Origin: Bufo bufo | Taxonomy: Eukaryota; Chordata; Amphibia; Anura; Bufonidae | Assembly (NCBI RefSeq): GCF_905171765.1 | Contig: NC_053391.1 | Span: 690,983,175 to 691,047,174, forward strand | Direction: 5' to 3' | Length of the DNA stretch: 64,000 nt | In this document: in pieces, positions 34,809 through 46,539 of the stretch | Numbering within the stretch: the first letter of the stretch is position 1 | How the letters are laid out: each line of letters opens with the position of its first letter | Program-made: the position numbers and the translations under genes | Notes under the pieces: generated by a model | What the model saw: the letters and a program-made list of their open reading frames with translations, nothing else | Database searches by the model: none | Told to the model about the DNA's origin: nothing

Positions 34809-35102
34809 GTAAGTATATCGTATTTAATTAGTATACTGCTTACGTCTGCTTTTTAATCAAAATTGGTTTTCTGTCTGGTTGAAGTGGGTCACTGCTACCA
34901 ATAGTTAAAGGGAGTCTGTCACCTCCATATGGCCATATACAGTGCTTACATGGCTCTGTAGCACACCTACACAGGACTGTAACGGTACCTTTGTTCTTTT
35001 CTTTAGACTTGCACCAGCAGGAAAAACTAAGTCTAATTCATAGGCAAATGAGCACTCGCAAGTGCCCAGGGGCGGCGTTCAGTGTGTAAGTGCCCAGGCT
35101 GC

Positions 35103-38068
35103 TGTCACGACCCTTGGTCATGGTCGTGACTCCTGTAACCGCATGCAGTTGCCTGCAGTCTTGGTGTTGTTGTCAATCACAGGTGAGGGCTATAGTATGT
35201 TGCCTCACCTGTGGTTGCCGCTGGCAACATTGTGTATGTGGCAGCAGAGCAGCCTGAGCGGTGCTAGGCAGCTTGCTGCAGTAGGCATGCGGTTGCACCT
35301 GGCAACCTCTCTTTATAGGTGTGCCTTTTATTGGTGTGCACGGGGTGTTATATGTGTTGTGTGCACTTCCCCTTTAAGTTGTTCTCTTCCCTTCCCTGGT
35401 GTTGGAAGGGTTAACTTCCTTCCTAGTGTGTGTGTGCACTGGGTGTGTCTGACTGTGGGTGTGGCTACTTGGCCCTATAAAGCAGGGGTGCACAACCTGC
35501 GGCCCGCGGGCAGCATGCGGCCCCCAGAGCCATGGTTTGCGGCCCCCACCCTGCTGGGCAGAAACACATCTGATCCTGCAATCAGAGCGCCGCACAGCAG
35601 ATGGATCACAGGTTTTGCTCCTGCACTGTATTAGGAGCAGAAAGGGTCCCCGGATATTAGTGAGAGCGGGGAAGCCGAGGAGAAGACAGAAGCGCTTTAT
35701 TAGCGCTTCTGCCTTCTCCTCTATGAGCGCTCTGCAGTGTAGACCCGGCGATCACATGATCTCTGGGTGTCTCGGGAACAGAGGAGCGCTGCCCTGGTAC
35801 AAAGCCTCCGTAGCAGGCTGGCTTCCCTGTAACTGGGGCTCCTTTGGATGCTCCAATTGCAGTGGAAATAGTACAAAAAAAGTCACTTATTGTCTCCCAA
35901 AGGTCTTTCAGTGACCTCTTGGGGACAAATTATGTGGTAAAAAAATATTTTAAAAAAAGTTAAAAAATGATTTTAAAAAATTTGAAAACTAAATAAATTA
36001 AAAAATAAAATAAAAAGGAAAAAGTGCACTTACTATTATCCCTGGGCGCCGCTCCGTTCTCCCGGTATAGGCTCCGGTATCTTCATATGTTCGGCTCAAC
36101 TGGGTGGAGCCTGCTGCGTCTCCTTCTCCCAGGCTGTAGTGCTGGCCAATCGCAGCGCTCAGCTCATAGCCTGAGAGAAAAAAAAACTCTCAGGCTATGA
36201 GCCGAGCGCTGCGATTGGCAAGCACTCCAGCCTGGGAGAAGGAGACGCAGCAGGCTCCACCCAGTTGAGCCGAACATATGAAGCTATCGGAGCCTATACC
36301 GGGAGAACGGAGCGGCGCCCAGGGATAATAGTAAGTGCAGGGAGATCCCTGGGCGCCGCTGTATATGTCTGTATGCTAAGTTTACATTTTTTATTGTAGT
36401 GAAAGGTCCTCTTTAAAGAATAAGGAGCTATAGTTTGAAAAAATATATACTTTTTAAAAACGTTTTGTACAGTTTCCCCCAAATAAAAATTGTTGCAAGA
36501 ATTATCTTGGTAGTCCAACAAATAAGATAGTTACAACCATTTGAACCACCACGCGCTAAATCACAAAAAAGTGTCTGGTCATTAAGGCCTTTTCGGGCCT
36601 GGTCATTCAAGCGTTAACCAATAGGCGCCTTCCCCACTAGCAAGGTAATGTGCTTACTGGTTACTGCAGGACGCCTATAACTGGATTGGCAGGAGATGGT
36701 GATAACCAGTGAGCTCCGTCCTCTGCAGTGAAGGAAACCGCTGATTTATAAATAGGAGGCAGGATGGAAGGAAATGTCGCCAACTTTTCTGGTAAAAATG
36801 AGGCCTGGAGCATGGCCTCTGAAATAGAAAATTCATAATTACCTGCTCCACTCCGCTCTGATCCTCTGCGCTGCCCCCGCTGCCTCCATCTTCCTATTCC
36901 TGCTCTGTTTACACCTGACAGTGCATGGCCATGGTCACTTGCACGGCTCCAGTCAATGACTGGCTTCAGCAGTGACACGCTGCTTGTGGCCACATCACCG
37001 CCTAAGCCAGTCATTGTCTGGAGTGGTGTATGACCATGTCCATGCACTGCCAGGTGTAAACAGCGGAGGCAGTTCGAAGAACCGGAGAGGCGGGGAGCAA
37101 GTAAGTATAACTCTTCGGTTTCAGGGGCTATGCTGCAGCACAATATTTGGGACAATTACTGGGAACAAGTGTTCATAGGAGCGCTTATATCTTATATCTG
37201 GCCGGTATAATCGTTCAGCTGATCAGTCGATAAACAAGGAATTGCTCATTTGTCGGCTGATTTGCATATTTTATCAGGATGACAGATGTCCAATTATCTG
37301 CAGCACGACTGTGGCAGCGATCACTCCTCCCCAGTCACTTTGCACTGGCTTGTGTAATAGGCAGGTGAGCGCCGATCAACATTTTTTTATTTGCGGCCCC
37401 TTGAAATAGAGCGATGTGACAATGCGGCCCCCAGACCAAAAAAGGTTGTGCACCCCTGCTATAAAGCCTCAGTGGAAGGCAGTAGTCAGAGAGGGTGCTT
37501 CAGCCATGCTTGCTGGAGACATCCTCTGGCTTATTTACCATCTGCCAGTGAGGGCCACCCTGGTTGTCATAAACGTTATGTCTGGTGTTAGTTTATGGTT
37601 TATCTGTTATTGCAGCATATGATTTACTGGGTTCCCGTGTGATGTCTGTTGTGTGCTGTGTCCTTTATGTTAGTCGTGGATAGCAGCACTTGCACGTGGG
37701 TTCCAGGTTATGTGTCTGTGGCAAGTAAGTGTGGAACTAGTCTCACTTACCTGTCATTGGCATATGTCTGTTTATGTTCCCCTTTCTATGAAGCTTGGCC
37801 AGTGAGACTCCTGCTCCTCCATGTCTAGGAGGAACGGGTCGTCTTACCCTGCTCCTAGTCCAGGGCCACCCTGAGGGCGAGCAGGAATATCAGGTTCCGG
37901 AGTATGAACCCTCCTACCTTCAGGGTTGGCTCATATGGATAGGAGACAGGATCAGAGTTAGGGATGTGTAGGAGGTGACCAGCTCCCTAATTCTCTGCCC
38001 TGGCCTTGCAGCGACTCCATCTGCTGATACCGCACGGCTGAGGGTTTTCCCCATCCTCAGCCGTGACA
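35103..38068. mobile_element. Solo LTR, interrupted by a hAT MITE
   Basis: Begins TGTCACGACCC and ends CAGCCGTGACA (TG...CA), with 5-bp duplications GCTGC at 35098-35102 and 38069-38073. Without the nested MITE (35483-37458 plus one target copy) it is about 980 bp with no internal coding region, so it is a solo LTR. Its ends resemble those of the Gypsy LTRs at 52307 and 57147 (TGTCACGG...GTGACA), but the bodies differ. Confidence 0.82.
35483..37458. mobile_element. hAT MITE inside the solo LTR
   Basis: Ends CAGGGGTGCACAACC in inverted orientation, and the 8-bp duplication CTATAAAG lies at 35475-35482 and 37459-37466. The subterminal GCGGCCC runs are mirrored at the right end. An internal ~290-bp palindrome (about 36040-36340) looks like another foldback acquired inside. 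No transposase. Confidence 0.9.
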
Positions 38069-38445
38069 GCTGCTCTGCCCTCTTTTCACTTTACTCCTCC
38101 CCAGTCTCTGCCTTTGCCCGCCCTCCACGTCTCTTGCCTCATCGATAGGTCCGGACTTGGAGGACTGGCAAAGGCAGAGACTGGGGAGGAGTAAAGTGAA
38201 AAGAGGGCAGAGCAGCCTGGGCACCTATACACTGAACGGCGCCCCTGGGCACTTGCGTTGCGAGTGCTCATTTGCATATGAATTAAACTTCATTTTTCCT
38301 GCTGGTGCAAGTCTAAAGAAAAGAACAAAGATACCGTTACAATCCTGTATAGGTGTGCTACAGAGCCATGTAAGCACTGTATATGGCCATAAGGAGGTGA
38401 CAGACTTCCTTTAACATAATTATTTTTTTATTGCTGTTGTGGCAG

Positions 38446-38585
38446 GTTCAATCAAATAGTAAACCATTTTTGATGTCCTAAAAAAAATCATGGTGTGGTG
38501 ACAATCATGGTGTGGTGGCGGTCAATGAGGGACTGCTACAAAAAGGACTTTAACAAGGAGGTTAAGCGCCCGAGTGGGTGCGAAG
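38446..38585 (+). pseudogene. MADF domain exon, second half, with frame-breaking duplication
   Basis: Contains WWRSMRDCYKKDFNKEV, the W-x-L/M-RD-x-Y-x-K pattern of the third MADF helix, ending at a GTAAGA donor. A 17-bp tandem duplication (AATCATGGTGTGGTGAC repeated at about 38487-38520) introduces a TGA and shifts the frame. Upstream codons in this phase also contain a stop, so the exon has decayed. Confidence 0.65.
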
Positions 38586-38944
38586 GTAAGATATAATGTT
38601 TATACTAATTATGAATTTTGATCTCCAATTTATGTGTGTGGCCCAGGCAGACTGTCATTTGGCACTCTGTCCGGGACATCCACATATGGATTGGGTGGAG
38701 TAGAGATAAGCAACGCGTGCTTGAGATGATACATCTGAAGTTGCTTTAAAAAAATAAAAAATACTCTACATAGACACTTCTCTGTACACTACTACAATGT
38801 ACGGGCTTTATCTTTGTACAGTATGGTTTTTTTTTTGGTTTTTTTTTATGCAAATTTATATGTAGCATCCCAAGTCTCCTTGCTAGTCTCTATCCTGAGG
38901 TTCTCAAATTTTTACATTAATTAGTTTTTTTGTTTGCTTTACAG

Positions 38945-39324
38945 CACATCAAGCAGTACACGGGCGCCCAAAGCTCCTCATGAAGTCCTTCTGGAGGCTG
39001 TCGCACCGGAGGCGGTCCTTGAAGAGCCGCCCACCGCGGGTCCCTCTCGTCCTACTCCCAACAGCTGGTCAGGACCTCAATGTTCCCTTACTTGTGCCCT
39101 CTGGCGATGCAAAGATGGCTACATTAGCACCGCTTTTTGCGGCCCTCATGCATCTCCAGAGGACCGGTAGGAGCCGCCAGGCGGACTACGAGGATCTCAC
39201 AAGGCTCGTTTACGAGTCCTTGATGGGATTCACCAATAGAGCTGCCGCTTTGGAGGACACTGTGCAACGTCTGCAGGAAGGGGTGGTGCTGACGTCGCAG
39301 TTGGGTCCGGTGCATCACTATTGA
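38945..39324 (+). pseudogene. Harbinger accessory gene, last exon
   Basis: After a TTTACAG acceptor the exon encodes a Pro/Ala/Glu-rich linker, then a helical C-terminus (LFAALMHLQRTGRSRQADYE through FTNRAAALEDTVQRLQEG) likely to be a dimerising coiled coil. The two halves read in different phases, implying an indel near 39090. The stop is at 39322-39324. The 3' region carries a 21-bp minisatellite and an AATAAA signal near 39907. Confidence 0.6.
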
Positions 39325-39424
39325 TTATCGTTGCTCCCCGTGGTGTAACGGTTTACGCACGACCAGCTGTTTGAGTCCCGAAGACAGGTGGACAGCATCT
39401 TGTGGCAAGTACAGCACTGCCCCA

Positions 39425-39585
39425 CATCCCTTCCCCCGTCCCAGCCTCTCTATCCCCCGTCCCAGCCTCTCTATCCCCCGTCCCAGCCTCTCTATCCCCC
39501 GTCCCAGCCTCTCTATCCCCCGTCCCAGCCTCCCTATCCCCCGTCCCAGCCTCCCTATCCCCCGTCCCAGCCTCCCCATTCCCAA
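39425..39585. repeat. 21-bp minisatellite in accessory-gene 3' region
   Basis: Seven to eight units of CCCCCGTCCCAGCCTCTCTAT. All three plus-strand phases stay open, because 21 is divisible by three, but none is a gene. Confidence 0.92.
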
Positions 39586-39969
39586 ACCACCAAGCTCTTT
39601 ACTCAACACTTTTCTCCCTCTCCTCCTCATTTCTTTCCTCCAACCAGTTTCACCACTCCCTCATCTCTTGCTCGGTCAACTTCTTCTCCTGCCCCACCCT
39701 CAAGATTGCACACTCCCTCTGTTGTACTTCCCACAACACACACTTATATGTCCACAGGGGCACAAGAACAGGACAGAGGGGGACCAAACCGTGTTCTGTC
39801 CTCCACCCCCCCAACCTTCTACTCCTACTCGGCCTACATATAGGCATTTGTATATTTTTTTTGTTTCCTTTTTATTTATATATTTTTACAAAATTTATAT
39901 TTAAAAATAAAAGTTATTTTGTTTTGAAAATGTATTTGTTTTTGTCTTTTTTTTTAAAAGTGTATACAA

Positions 39970-40132
39970 ATAATTAACATCTCACATCGCTTTTGGAGCG
40001 ACCAATACTTGTGTCGCTCCACCAGCTATAGGAGATAAACAATAGTGTGTATAACCGGCCTAAAGTAATCTCCCAGCGCCAGTGGAGCTACACAAGTATG
40101 TGTTGCTCCTCAAGCGTGGGGAGATTGACTAA
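39970..40132. repeat. ~87-bp Harbinger internal repeat, left block
   Basis: Word AATCTCCCAGCGCCAGTGGA ... CTCAAGCGTGGGGAGATT; the same unit recurs at 41450-41600. The block was split at TAA by the MITE 40133-41186. Confidence 0.75.
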
Positions 40133-41186
40133 GGCTGCGTTCACACGGGCGAGATTTCCGCGCGGGTGCAATGCGGTAGGTGAACGCATTGCACCCGCAC
40201 TGAATCTGGACCCATTCATTTCTATGGGGCTGTTCAGATGAGCGATGATTTTCACGCATCACTTATGCGTTGCGTGAAAATCGCAGCATGCTCTATATTC
40301 TGCGTTTTTCACGCAACGCAGGCCCCATAGAAGTGAATGGGGTTGCGTGAAAATCGCAAGCATCCGGAAGCAAGTGCGGATGCGGTGCGATTTTCACGCA
40401 TGGTTGCTAGGTGACAGTCTATAAACTGTATTACTTTCCCTTATAACATGGTTATAAGGGAAAATAATATCATTCTGAATACAGAATGCATAGTACAATA
40501 GGGCTGGAGGGGTTTAAAAAAAATAAACTCATTAACTCACCTTCTCCTCTTGATCTCGAAGTTCCCGGTCTCTTCTTTACTTGAGTTGTGGGCTAAAGGA
40601 CCTTTGAGTTGAGTTTACTGATGAGTTGTGGGCTAAAGGACCTTTGGTGACGTCAGATCTCATGCTCCAATCACATGGTACATCACCACGGTGATGGACC
40701 ATGTGATTGGAGCATGAGATCTGACGTCACCAAAGGTCCTTTAGCCCACAACTCATCAGTAAACTCAACTCAAAGGTCCTTTAGCCCACAACTCAAGTAA
40801 AGAAGAGACCGGGAACTTCGAGATCAAGAGGAGAAGGTGAGTTAATGAGTTTATTTTTTTAAACCCCTCCAGCCCTATTGTACTATGCATTCTGTATTCA
40901 GAATGATATTATTTTCCCTTATAACCATGTTATAAGGGAAAGTAATACAATCTACACTACAACTAACCCAAACCTGAACTTCTGTGAAGAAGTTCGGGTC
41001 TGGGTACCAGTGTCGGTTTTTTATCACGCGCGTGCAAAAAACATTGCACCCGCGCGATAAAAACTGAACATCGGAACGCAATTGCAGTCAAAACTGACTG
41101 CAATTGCATTCCTACTCGCGCGGTTTTGCCGCAACACACCGGGACGCATCCGGACCTAATCCGGACACGCTCGTGTGAACCCAGCC
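40133..41186. mobile_element. Harbinger MITE with central palindrome, copy A
   Basis: Ends GGCTGCGTTCACACGGGCG and its inverse (reading GGCTGGGTTCACACGAGCG), with TAA on both sides (40130-40132 and 41187-41189). The centre is a long palindrome (about 40555-40830) with GGACCTTTGGTGACGTCAGA arms. No coding capacity. It is homologous to 48603-49594. Confidence 0.9.
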
Positions 41187-41449
41187 TAATAGTGTGTGTA
41201 GAACAGGCCTGACCTGATCTCCCAGCAAGAAGTAAGAAATAGTGACTAGTCACTATTTCTTACTTCATTTACACACTGATCACTTTCAGCGTGATCACCC
41301 CCTTAGCTGCCTCCCCTGCTATACTTGATTTCCTTGCTCATTTTACTTTTCCCTTATCCTCCATCCACTGGCGCCTCTAGTTATATCCTATCTCTTGGAG
41401 TTCTCCACTAGATTGGATTAACCCTTGTTTTTTTCATTTCTCTATACCT

Positions 41450-41600
41450 AATCTCCCAGCGCCAGTGGAGCTACACAAGTATGTGTTGCTCCTCAAGCGT
41501 GGGGAGATTCACCAATAATGTGTGTATAACAGGCCTGACCTAATCTCCCAGCACCAGTGGAGCGACACAAGTATGTGTCGCTCCTCAAGCGTGGGGACAT
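41450..41600. repeat. ~87-bp Harbinger internal repeat, right block
   Basis: Two units (from about 41453 and 41541) of the ACAAGTATGTGTTGCTCCTC repeat, matching 40060-40125. Confidence 0.8.
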
Positions 41601-41754
41601 AAATACACAAAACAAGATTCAATGTATGGTTATAAACAAAATTTAATGAACAAAAAATGTAATATACAACAATACACCCCACTGTAACCACCAACATAAA
41701 CAGGCAACCAAACATAATCACTTAACGGTTCATGGAAAATTAATCACAAATTGT

Positions 41755-43260
41755 TTATACAAATCGGTCCTGCCAGTCCACCCTTCCGGCATCAGAGCAG
41801 AAATAATTGGAAAAAGAGTCTCTCATCCTTGCAACCACTACACTTGACCACGGTCCAAAATTTTGAATGCTGGCCATCTCGATGTCCTCCGGTATGTGCT
41901 TAAAATTTAGGGGTTCTATTTTAAGGAGGTAGTTGTGTAACACAATTGCAGACTTTACCACCTCATCAACCGTTTCAACTTTCATATGAATGGGTTTAGT
42001 GAAAATCCTCCATTTTGCAACCATAAGCCCGAATGTGCATTCCACCATCCTTCAAGCCCTGGTCAAGCGGTAGTTGAATGTGCGTTTTTTTTTAAATTTA
42101 ATCCGCGGCTGGAATATGGTTTTAGAAGATTTCCACACATTTGGAATGAATCATCACCACACAATACAAAACTGCATGGGTGGGGCATCTGTACCTGGCA
42201 GTGGTTGAGGCGGAGGAAAATCAAATTGTCTGTTATATAGACTGCGGCCCATATAAGAATTTTTAAAAACCATTGAATCGTTGGTGCGTCCATAGGCCCC
42301 TACGTCGACGGCAACAAAACGATATTGGGCATCTGCGATGGCCATTAGGATGATAGAGAAATATTTCTTATAGTTTAAAAACTCTGATCCGGTTCCTTGG
42401 GGCTTGATAATCCTAATATGTTTCCCGTCTACGGCACCGATGCAGTTGGGAAACTGACAAACCTCCCAAAAGTTTTCTGCTATTTCTGTCCAATGTTGTC
42501 GAGTTGGATGTAGGATAAATTCATCATGCAGTTGTTCCCACAAAACACGGCATGTCTTCTTCACAATTATGGAGACAGTTGATATCCCAAGCCAAAATTG
42601 AAAATGGAGTGATGTGAAACTTTCTCCACTTGCCAGAAATCTAAAAAATATATATATATGGTAAATACTAGTAAAATACTTTTCAAAAAAATACAATACA
42701 AGGTACATCAATCGGACGCAATTCTTTGGGACTTTATGGCCATTCATTTGTTCTGGTGTAATTTTCTCCGGCAAAATGAATTTTGGGGAAAATGCAATGA
42801 TAGAACAGGCTCTCCATGGCAAACAATATTGCTCACAGTGCTTTCAACATCGGTAATGCCCATTATATGGGTAAAAACTTTACCAGACAAGATGCTGAAG
42901 TCACAATAATAATGCAGAGCCTCATTGGCATGCCCAATTCTGCACTTTGTACAGTGATGCATTGAAAAATTTATAAATTTCGGTTCTGAAAGATTTATGG
43001 TGTCACCTTAAAACCATAAAAATCAACCGTAAAAACATTATACTAAAAATAAAGTTAACAATATATAATAATTATTACAATTTTATTTACCTTATGGTCA
43101 GCAATAGGCGTTTTGCTGGGGAAACACTGCGACGGAAAGTGGTGTCCTGTCTTTGGATGTGAGGTGACACCCGTTGTAAGAGATCATCAAAACTTTCAAC
43201 GGTCATCCGTAAGTAATTAAAAAACTTGGTCCGGCATCATCTTTGCAATCTTCAGAGGGA
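41755..43260 (-). pseudogene. PIF/Harbinger DDE transposase
   Basis: Two exons on the minus strand. Exon 1 (about 43260-43091) encodes ESFDDLLQRVSPHIQRQDTT and ends at a GTAAAT donor. Exon 2 starts at 42640 after an AG acceptor, and the join keeps phase into RFLASGESF. Exon 2 carries the first Asp in CIGAVDGKHIRI, the second in VDVGAYGRTNDSMVF, and the Glu in MVECTFGLMVAKWRIF. Damage: a frameshift in the T-run at 43217, another near 42180-42200, and a TGA just before the MVECTFG block. With the MADF protein it would cut at TWA sites. It converges on the accessory gene, as in zebrafish and Xenopus Harbingers. Confidence 0.86.
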
Positions 43261-43562
43261 GCATCTGTGGGGTAAGTGACCTTCGGTTGTCTTTTATAGC
43301 CACTGTACTATTTGCATAACTGATTGATTCTCTTTGATCTGTGAAAATTTGAATACCGGATCCGTATTTCCGTTTGAAAATGGAAGAAAACGGAATAGAC
43401 GGATCCGCTATTTCGACTAATCCGGCAGACGGATCCGGCAAAAACAATCTATGTTATCATGCGGTTTGAAGGATCCGGCCGTTCTTTCCGGCGATGGAAC
43501 GACGGAACCGTTGTATGAAAAAATGTACGGTAATATGCGTTTTGCCGGATCACTCTGCCTAA

Positions 43563-43916
43563 GCTGTCTACTTCTACTGTTATCGGGGTGTCCACCTTGT
43601 TTAATAGATAAACAATTCTATTAAGCGTTGATTCTGAAATTGAGGTGAGAACCAGTCTTGTGCTATTGTTAGTGGGTGTCCACATTGACATTGAAACACT
43701 TTTTTTACATATACAGTTAGTGTTACAGTACAGTATTTCCAACAAACAGGTGCCAATGTCCTTCAGAGGAACAGGCAGTAGCAAAAATGTTGCTGGGGCC
43801 GGCAGAAGTAGCAGCAGAAGAGGTGTGTGGTGGTAGCAGCAGCTGCAGCAACAGGCCAGAGCTGCCAGTGTCATCCATTGGTCATTTTTTGACGACCAGT
43901 CCCGATGTCCAGTGAG
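43563..43916 (+). pseudogene. Old hAT fragment 2: tandem leader and start of a coding region
   Basis: Begins with the second ~88-bp repeat unit (GTGTCCACCTTGTTTAATAG), then a short frame, MSFRGTGSSKNVAGAGRSSS, resembling the Gly/Arg/Ser start of hAT transposases. It is broken by TAG within a GTGG/CAG run and then cut by the Ngaro element. Low-confidence continuation of 25053-26347. Confidence 0.4.
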
Positions 43917-43999
43917 GCCGGACTGGGACTTTAGTAAGGGGAGGCCGACATGATGGGTTTTGGGGTGAAGGGCTGGCCAGCAAAGGGTTAAAGGAGCAG

Positions 44000-44848
44000 T
44001 TAGAGGGGCGTGGGAGGAATCCAACCGGTTGGCAGGACCCAGTTCAGGGCGGGGGGACCAGTTCTCCGTCCCCAGCGGCGAGCAGCGTGGGTGCAGGAGC
44101 AGGAGCTGCATGCTCCCTTTCCCCCTCTGGGGTGGCTGGGAGGCTTGCTCGGCGTGGGAGAGGCAGCAATAGCAGGGGAGACGAGGCCGTGCACAGTGAG
44201 GCCGGGAGCGTGCACAGGCCTCTCCAGTCTGACGGACAGATTGGTGCTGGTCCAGCCCACGTGGAGAAAGAAGAAGGATTCGGGTTGGCGAGGAGCGCAT
44301 CCAGCTTGGCGGAGGCTGGGATGCGGTTGGCCAGCCGTGTAACGACATCCAGAAGTAATGCATCTGTGGGGTCCAGTGATGAGCGGCAGGAATCAGGACC
44401 ATCGGCTGCGGGGTTCATAGCGCCCGGGCAGCCAGGTGAGACAGCATTGGGGTCCCTACTTTCGCTAGTTAACTGCCATGGGGCGGGCAAGGGAATTAAT
44501 TGGGGGTTTGGGAAAATTATTGTGTGGGTTGGCGGGTTGGGGTTCCGGGTTAGCGGTGTCAGGTGCAGCTCCGCTACAAGCATGGGGTGTTGGTACAAGG
44601 GTCAGTAGTGCGGCAGGGTGTTCAGCACCTAGGGCAGGGGGTTCAGTATCAGTACAGACTCAGGCAGACGGGGAGGACAACAGGCCTAGGGTGGAAGATG
44701 CGGCGAGAGGGGAAGTGTATGTCTGCTTTGAGGGCCCATTAGGCGCGCTTTTGAAGCAGGAGGTGAGGGAGCGGATTTGGAAAGGGGATTATGTAGATAT
44801 TTTTCTCTTCTCCCCTTAGAGCGTTTTAATTTAGATAGGAGTAAGAAG
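44000..44848 (+). pseudogene. Ngaro ORF1 (gag-like), N-terminal part
   Basis: Gly/Ala/Ser-rich frames in two phases (44087-44608 and 44478-44819). The second ends in LLKQEVRERIWKGDYVDIF, a conserved block of DIRS/Ngaro ORF1 proteins, then a stop after FLFSP. The reading continues past a hAT MITE at 46015. ORF1 should form the RNA-binding particle protein. Confidence 0.65.
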
Positions 44849-44856
44849 AATGAGGG

Positions 44857-46006
44857 CAGGGGCGTAGCTAGAAATGCATGGGCCCCATAGCAAAAAAAAA
44901 TTTATGGCCCCCCCCCCCCAGCCCCCACATATCTATCGAGCCTCCCACCACCTCTTCCAGAGCTCCCACCCAAACGCCCATCCTAGATCTCCCACCGCCA
45001 TGAGCAGTTTCACACTTGCGGCAGGACGGATCCGACAGGCTGTTCAGCCTGTTGGATCCGCCCTGCCGCTATTTCGCCGTGCCGCCACTCCATCCCCATT
45101 GACTATAATGGGAACGGGGACGGAGCTCCGTTGCAGCGCGGCAGTGTGCGGTGAAAGACTGGCGGCCGAAAAGTACTGCAAGTCCGACTTTTTTGTCCGG
45201 TGGCCTCTCACCGCGCAGTGCCGTGACCCCCGCCGATACCTGCAAGGATAAGGAGGGCACCCCTTGCTTCTGGGGGCCCCACTCTGCAGGCAGCTCTCTT
45301 TGACTTAAGAATTTAGATCAAGTATCTCAGAAACTTCTTTCTCACTTTCTTAAATTCACTTTAAGTGAATCACTTACTTTTAGAGTCACAGCAGCAGCAG
45401 GCAGTGGCACAGACTGAAGAGTGGAGACCAGTGAGGAGTGAGGTTCCTCTCTCTCACTCTGAGCTGCTCACCTCAGACTGGTTTCGGAAATTCGGGCAGT
45501 CAGAGAGCGCAAATCTGACTGGCGCCAGTGCGGCCGGCGGGACCACTCCCTCCACTCCAATCTCCAGGTCCACCCCCGGCCCGGCCCCCTCCACCGCCTG
45601 AGTCCGCCTCCTCCCTCTAGTTACTAGGAATCATTCTTCCATTCCAATTTCCTGCGCTGCGGCGCTGGTGCCTGGCTCCGCCTCCGTGCCGTCCCTCAGG
45701 TACGCCCCCGTTCCGGCCCCCACCGCCTACCTCATCTGCTGCTCATGCGGCCGTGCGCCCCGCCTGCTCCAGTCATGACCTGACTCCTTCGGCTTCTCCC
45801 CAGCCAGGCCCAAGCTGCGGACCGCCCGCGCCCCGCCCACTACACTAGTCTAGTGTAGTGGGCGGGCGGTCGGGCCTGGCTGCCTGTAGTGTCACCGTGT
45901 GTGTTAATAAAAAAATAAAAAAACAGAAGGCGGTCCGGACGGGCCCCCAGTGGCGTAGGACCCCATAGCCACTGCTATGGTTGCTATGGCGATCCCTACG
46001 CCACTG
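44857..46006. mobile_element. hAT MITE inside Ngaro gag
   Basis: Ends CAGGGGCGTAGCTAG and (inverse) CAGTGGCGTAGGGATCG, with the 8-bp duplication AATGAGGG at 44849-44856 and 46007-46014. GC-rich interior, no transposase; a short foldback (ACTACACTAGTCTAGTGTAG) at about 45840-45860. Confidence 0.9.
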
Positions 46007-46014
46007 AATGAGGG

Positions 46015-46524
46015 TAAAAAGGAGGATGAGGAAAAGCGTCGGTATCGTTTGATCCCGCGCACTTTCATGAATTGGTTGCAGGCATTCGCCATTTTAGCCA
46101 GTGTGATTGGGGAAAAGTCGCCTTAATGTTGTTCGGCGCTTTTCTGATATTTGGATGCGATAAGGGAGGCTTACAGGGTCTATGGGGGTTCGGGTTGGCT
46201 CAGGTATGACGAGCAATTTAGACAGAGGAAGGCGGTACGCCCTAGAATTCAGTGGGACCACAAGGACATTGGGTTGTGGATGAGGGTCCTGGCGCCGGTG
46301 AGGCCTGGGCAGTCCTTTCGGGGGGAACCGGGGGGGTCGGGTCAGTCCAGTTTTGCAGCGGCATCTGCCGAGTACTTGTGCTTCCTGTTTAACGAAGGGA
46401 GCTGCAGGTTCGGGGCTAAATGCAAATTCAAGCATGAATGTTTGTCATGCACAGGAAATCCTGGGGCCAGCCGCTGCTTCAAGGGTGGCAGACCAAAAGG
46501 GGGAGTCCTCTGCAAAAGGGACTG
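46015..46524 (+). pseudogene. Ngaro ORF1, C-terminal part with CCCH finger
   Basis: Contains RLIPRTFMNWLQAFAILAS, then GWLRYDEQFRQRKAVRPRIQ and WDHKDIGLWM, and a CCCH-type zinc finger: CFLFNEGSCRFGAKCKFKHE followed by a C-x2-C knuckle-like segment (CLSC). The frame after the MITE begins in one phase and shifts near 46125. This block marks the end of gag; the RT frame overlaps it immediately downstream. Confidence 0.75.
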
Positions 46525-46539
46525 ACTCCAGTTCAGGTG

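Larger units (their letters stand above)
34909..38410. mobile_element. T2-type MITE in MADF intron, split by a solo LTR
   Basis: Ends AGGGAGTCTGTCACCTCC and its inverse (GGAGGTGACAGACTTCCT), with TTAA at 34905-34908 and 38411-38414. The ~190-bp arms (34909-35097 and about 38220-38410) pair through the GTGCCCAGGGGC region. A further inner palindrome lies at 38074-38215. The interior received an LTR at 35103-38068. Confidence 0.88.
26351..43559. mobile_element. Harbinger (PIF) element with both partner genes, multiply interrupted
   Basis: Left end GGGTACTTTCACACTTGC after TAA (26348-26350); right end ...TGATCACTCTGCC by inverse reading before TAA (43560-43562). The flanks 26285-26350 and 43560-43680 are two units of one ~88-bp tandem repeat that align across the TAA, which validates the boundaries. 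It contains a plus-strand MADF-type accessory gene (27.0-39.3 kb) and a converging minus-strand DDE transposase (41.76-43.26 kb), the usual two-gene Harbinger layout. Secondary insertions make up more than half of its length. The terminal inverted repeats are weakly matched beyond GG. Confidence 0.75.

Noticed and set aside
39338..39385. tRNA-like words (GTGGTGTAACGGTTTACGCA ... GTTTGAGTCCCG) suggesting a tRNA or SINE head
   Set aside because: A- and B-box-like words are present, but spacing leaves no room for an anticodon arm and no acceptor stem pairs. Most likely coincidence or an old remnant.
39371..39977. Proline-rich 150-190-codon frames
   Set aside because: A product of the 21-bp minisatellite in the 3' region of the Harbinger accessory gene.
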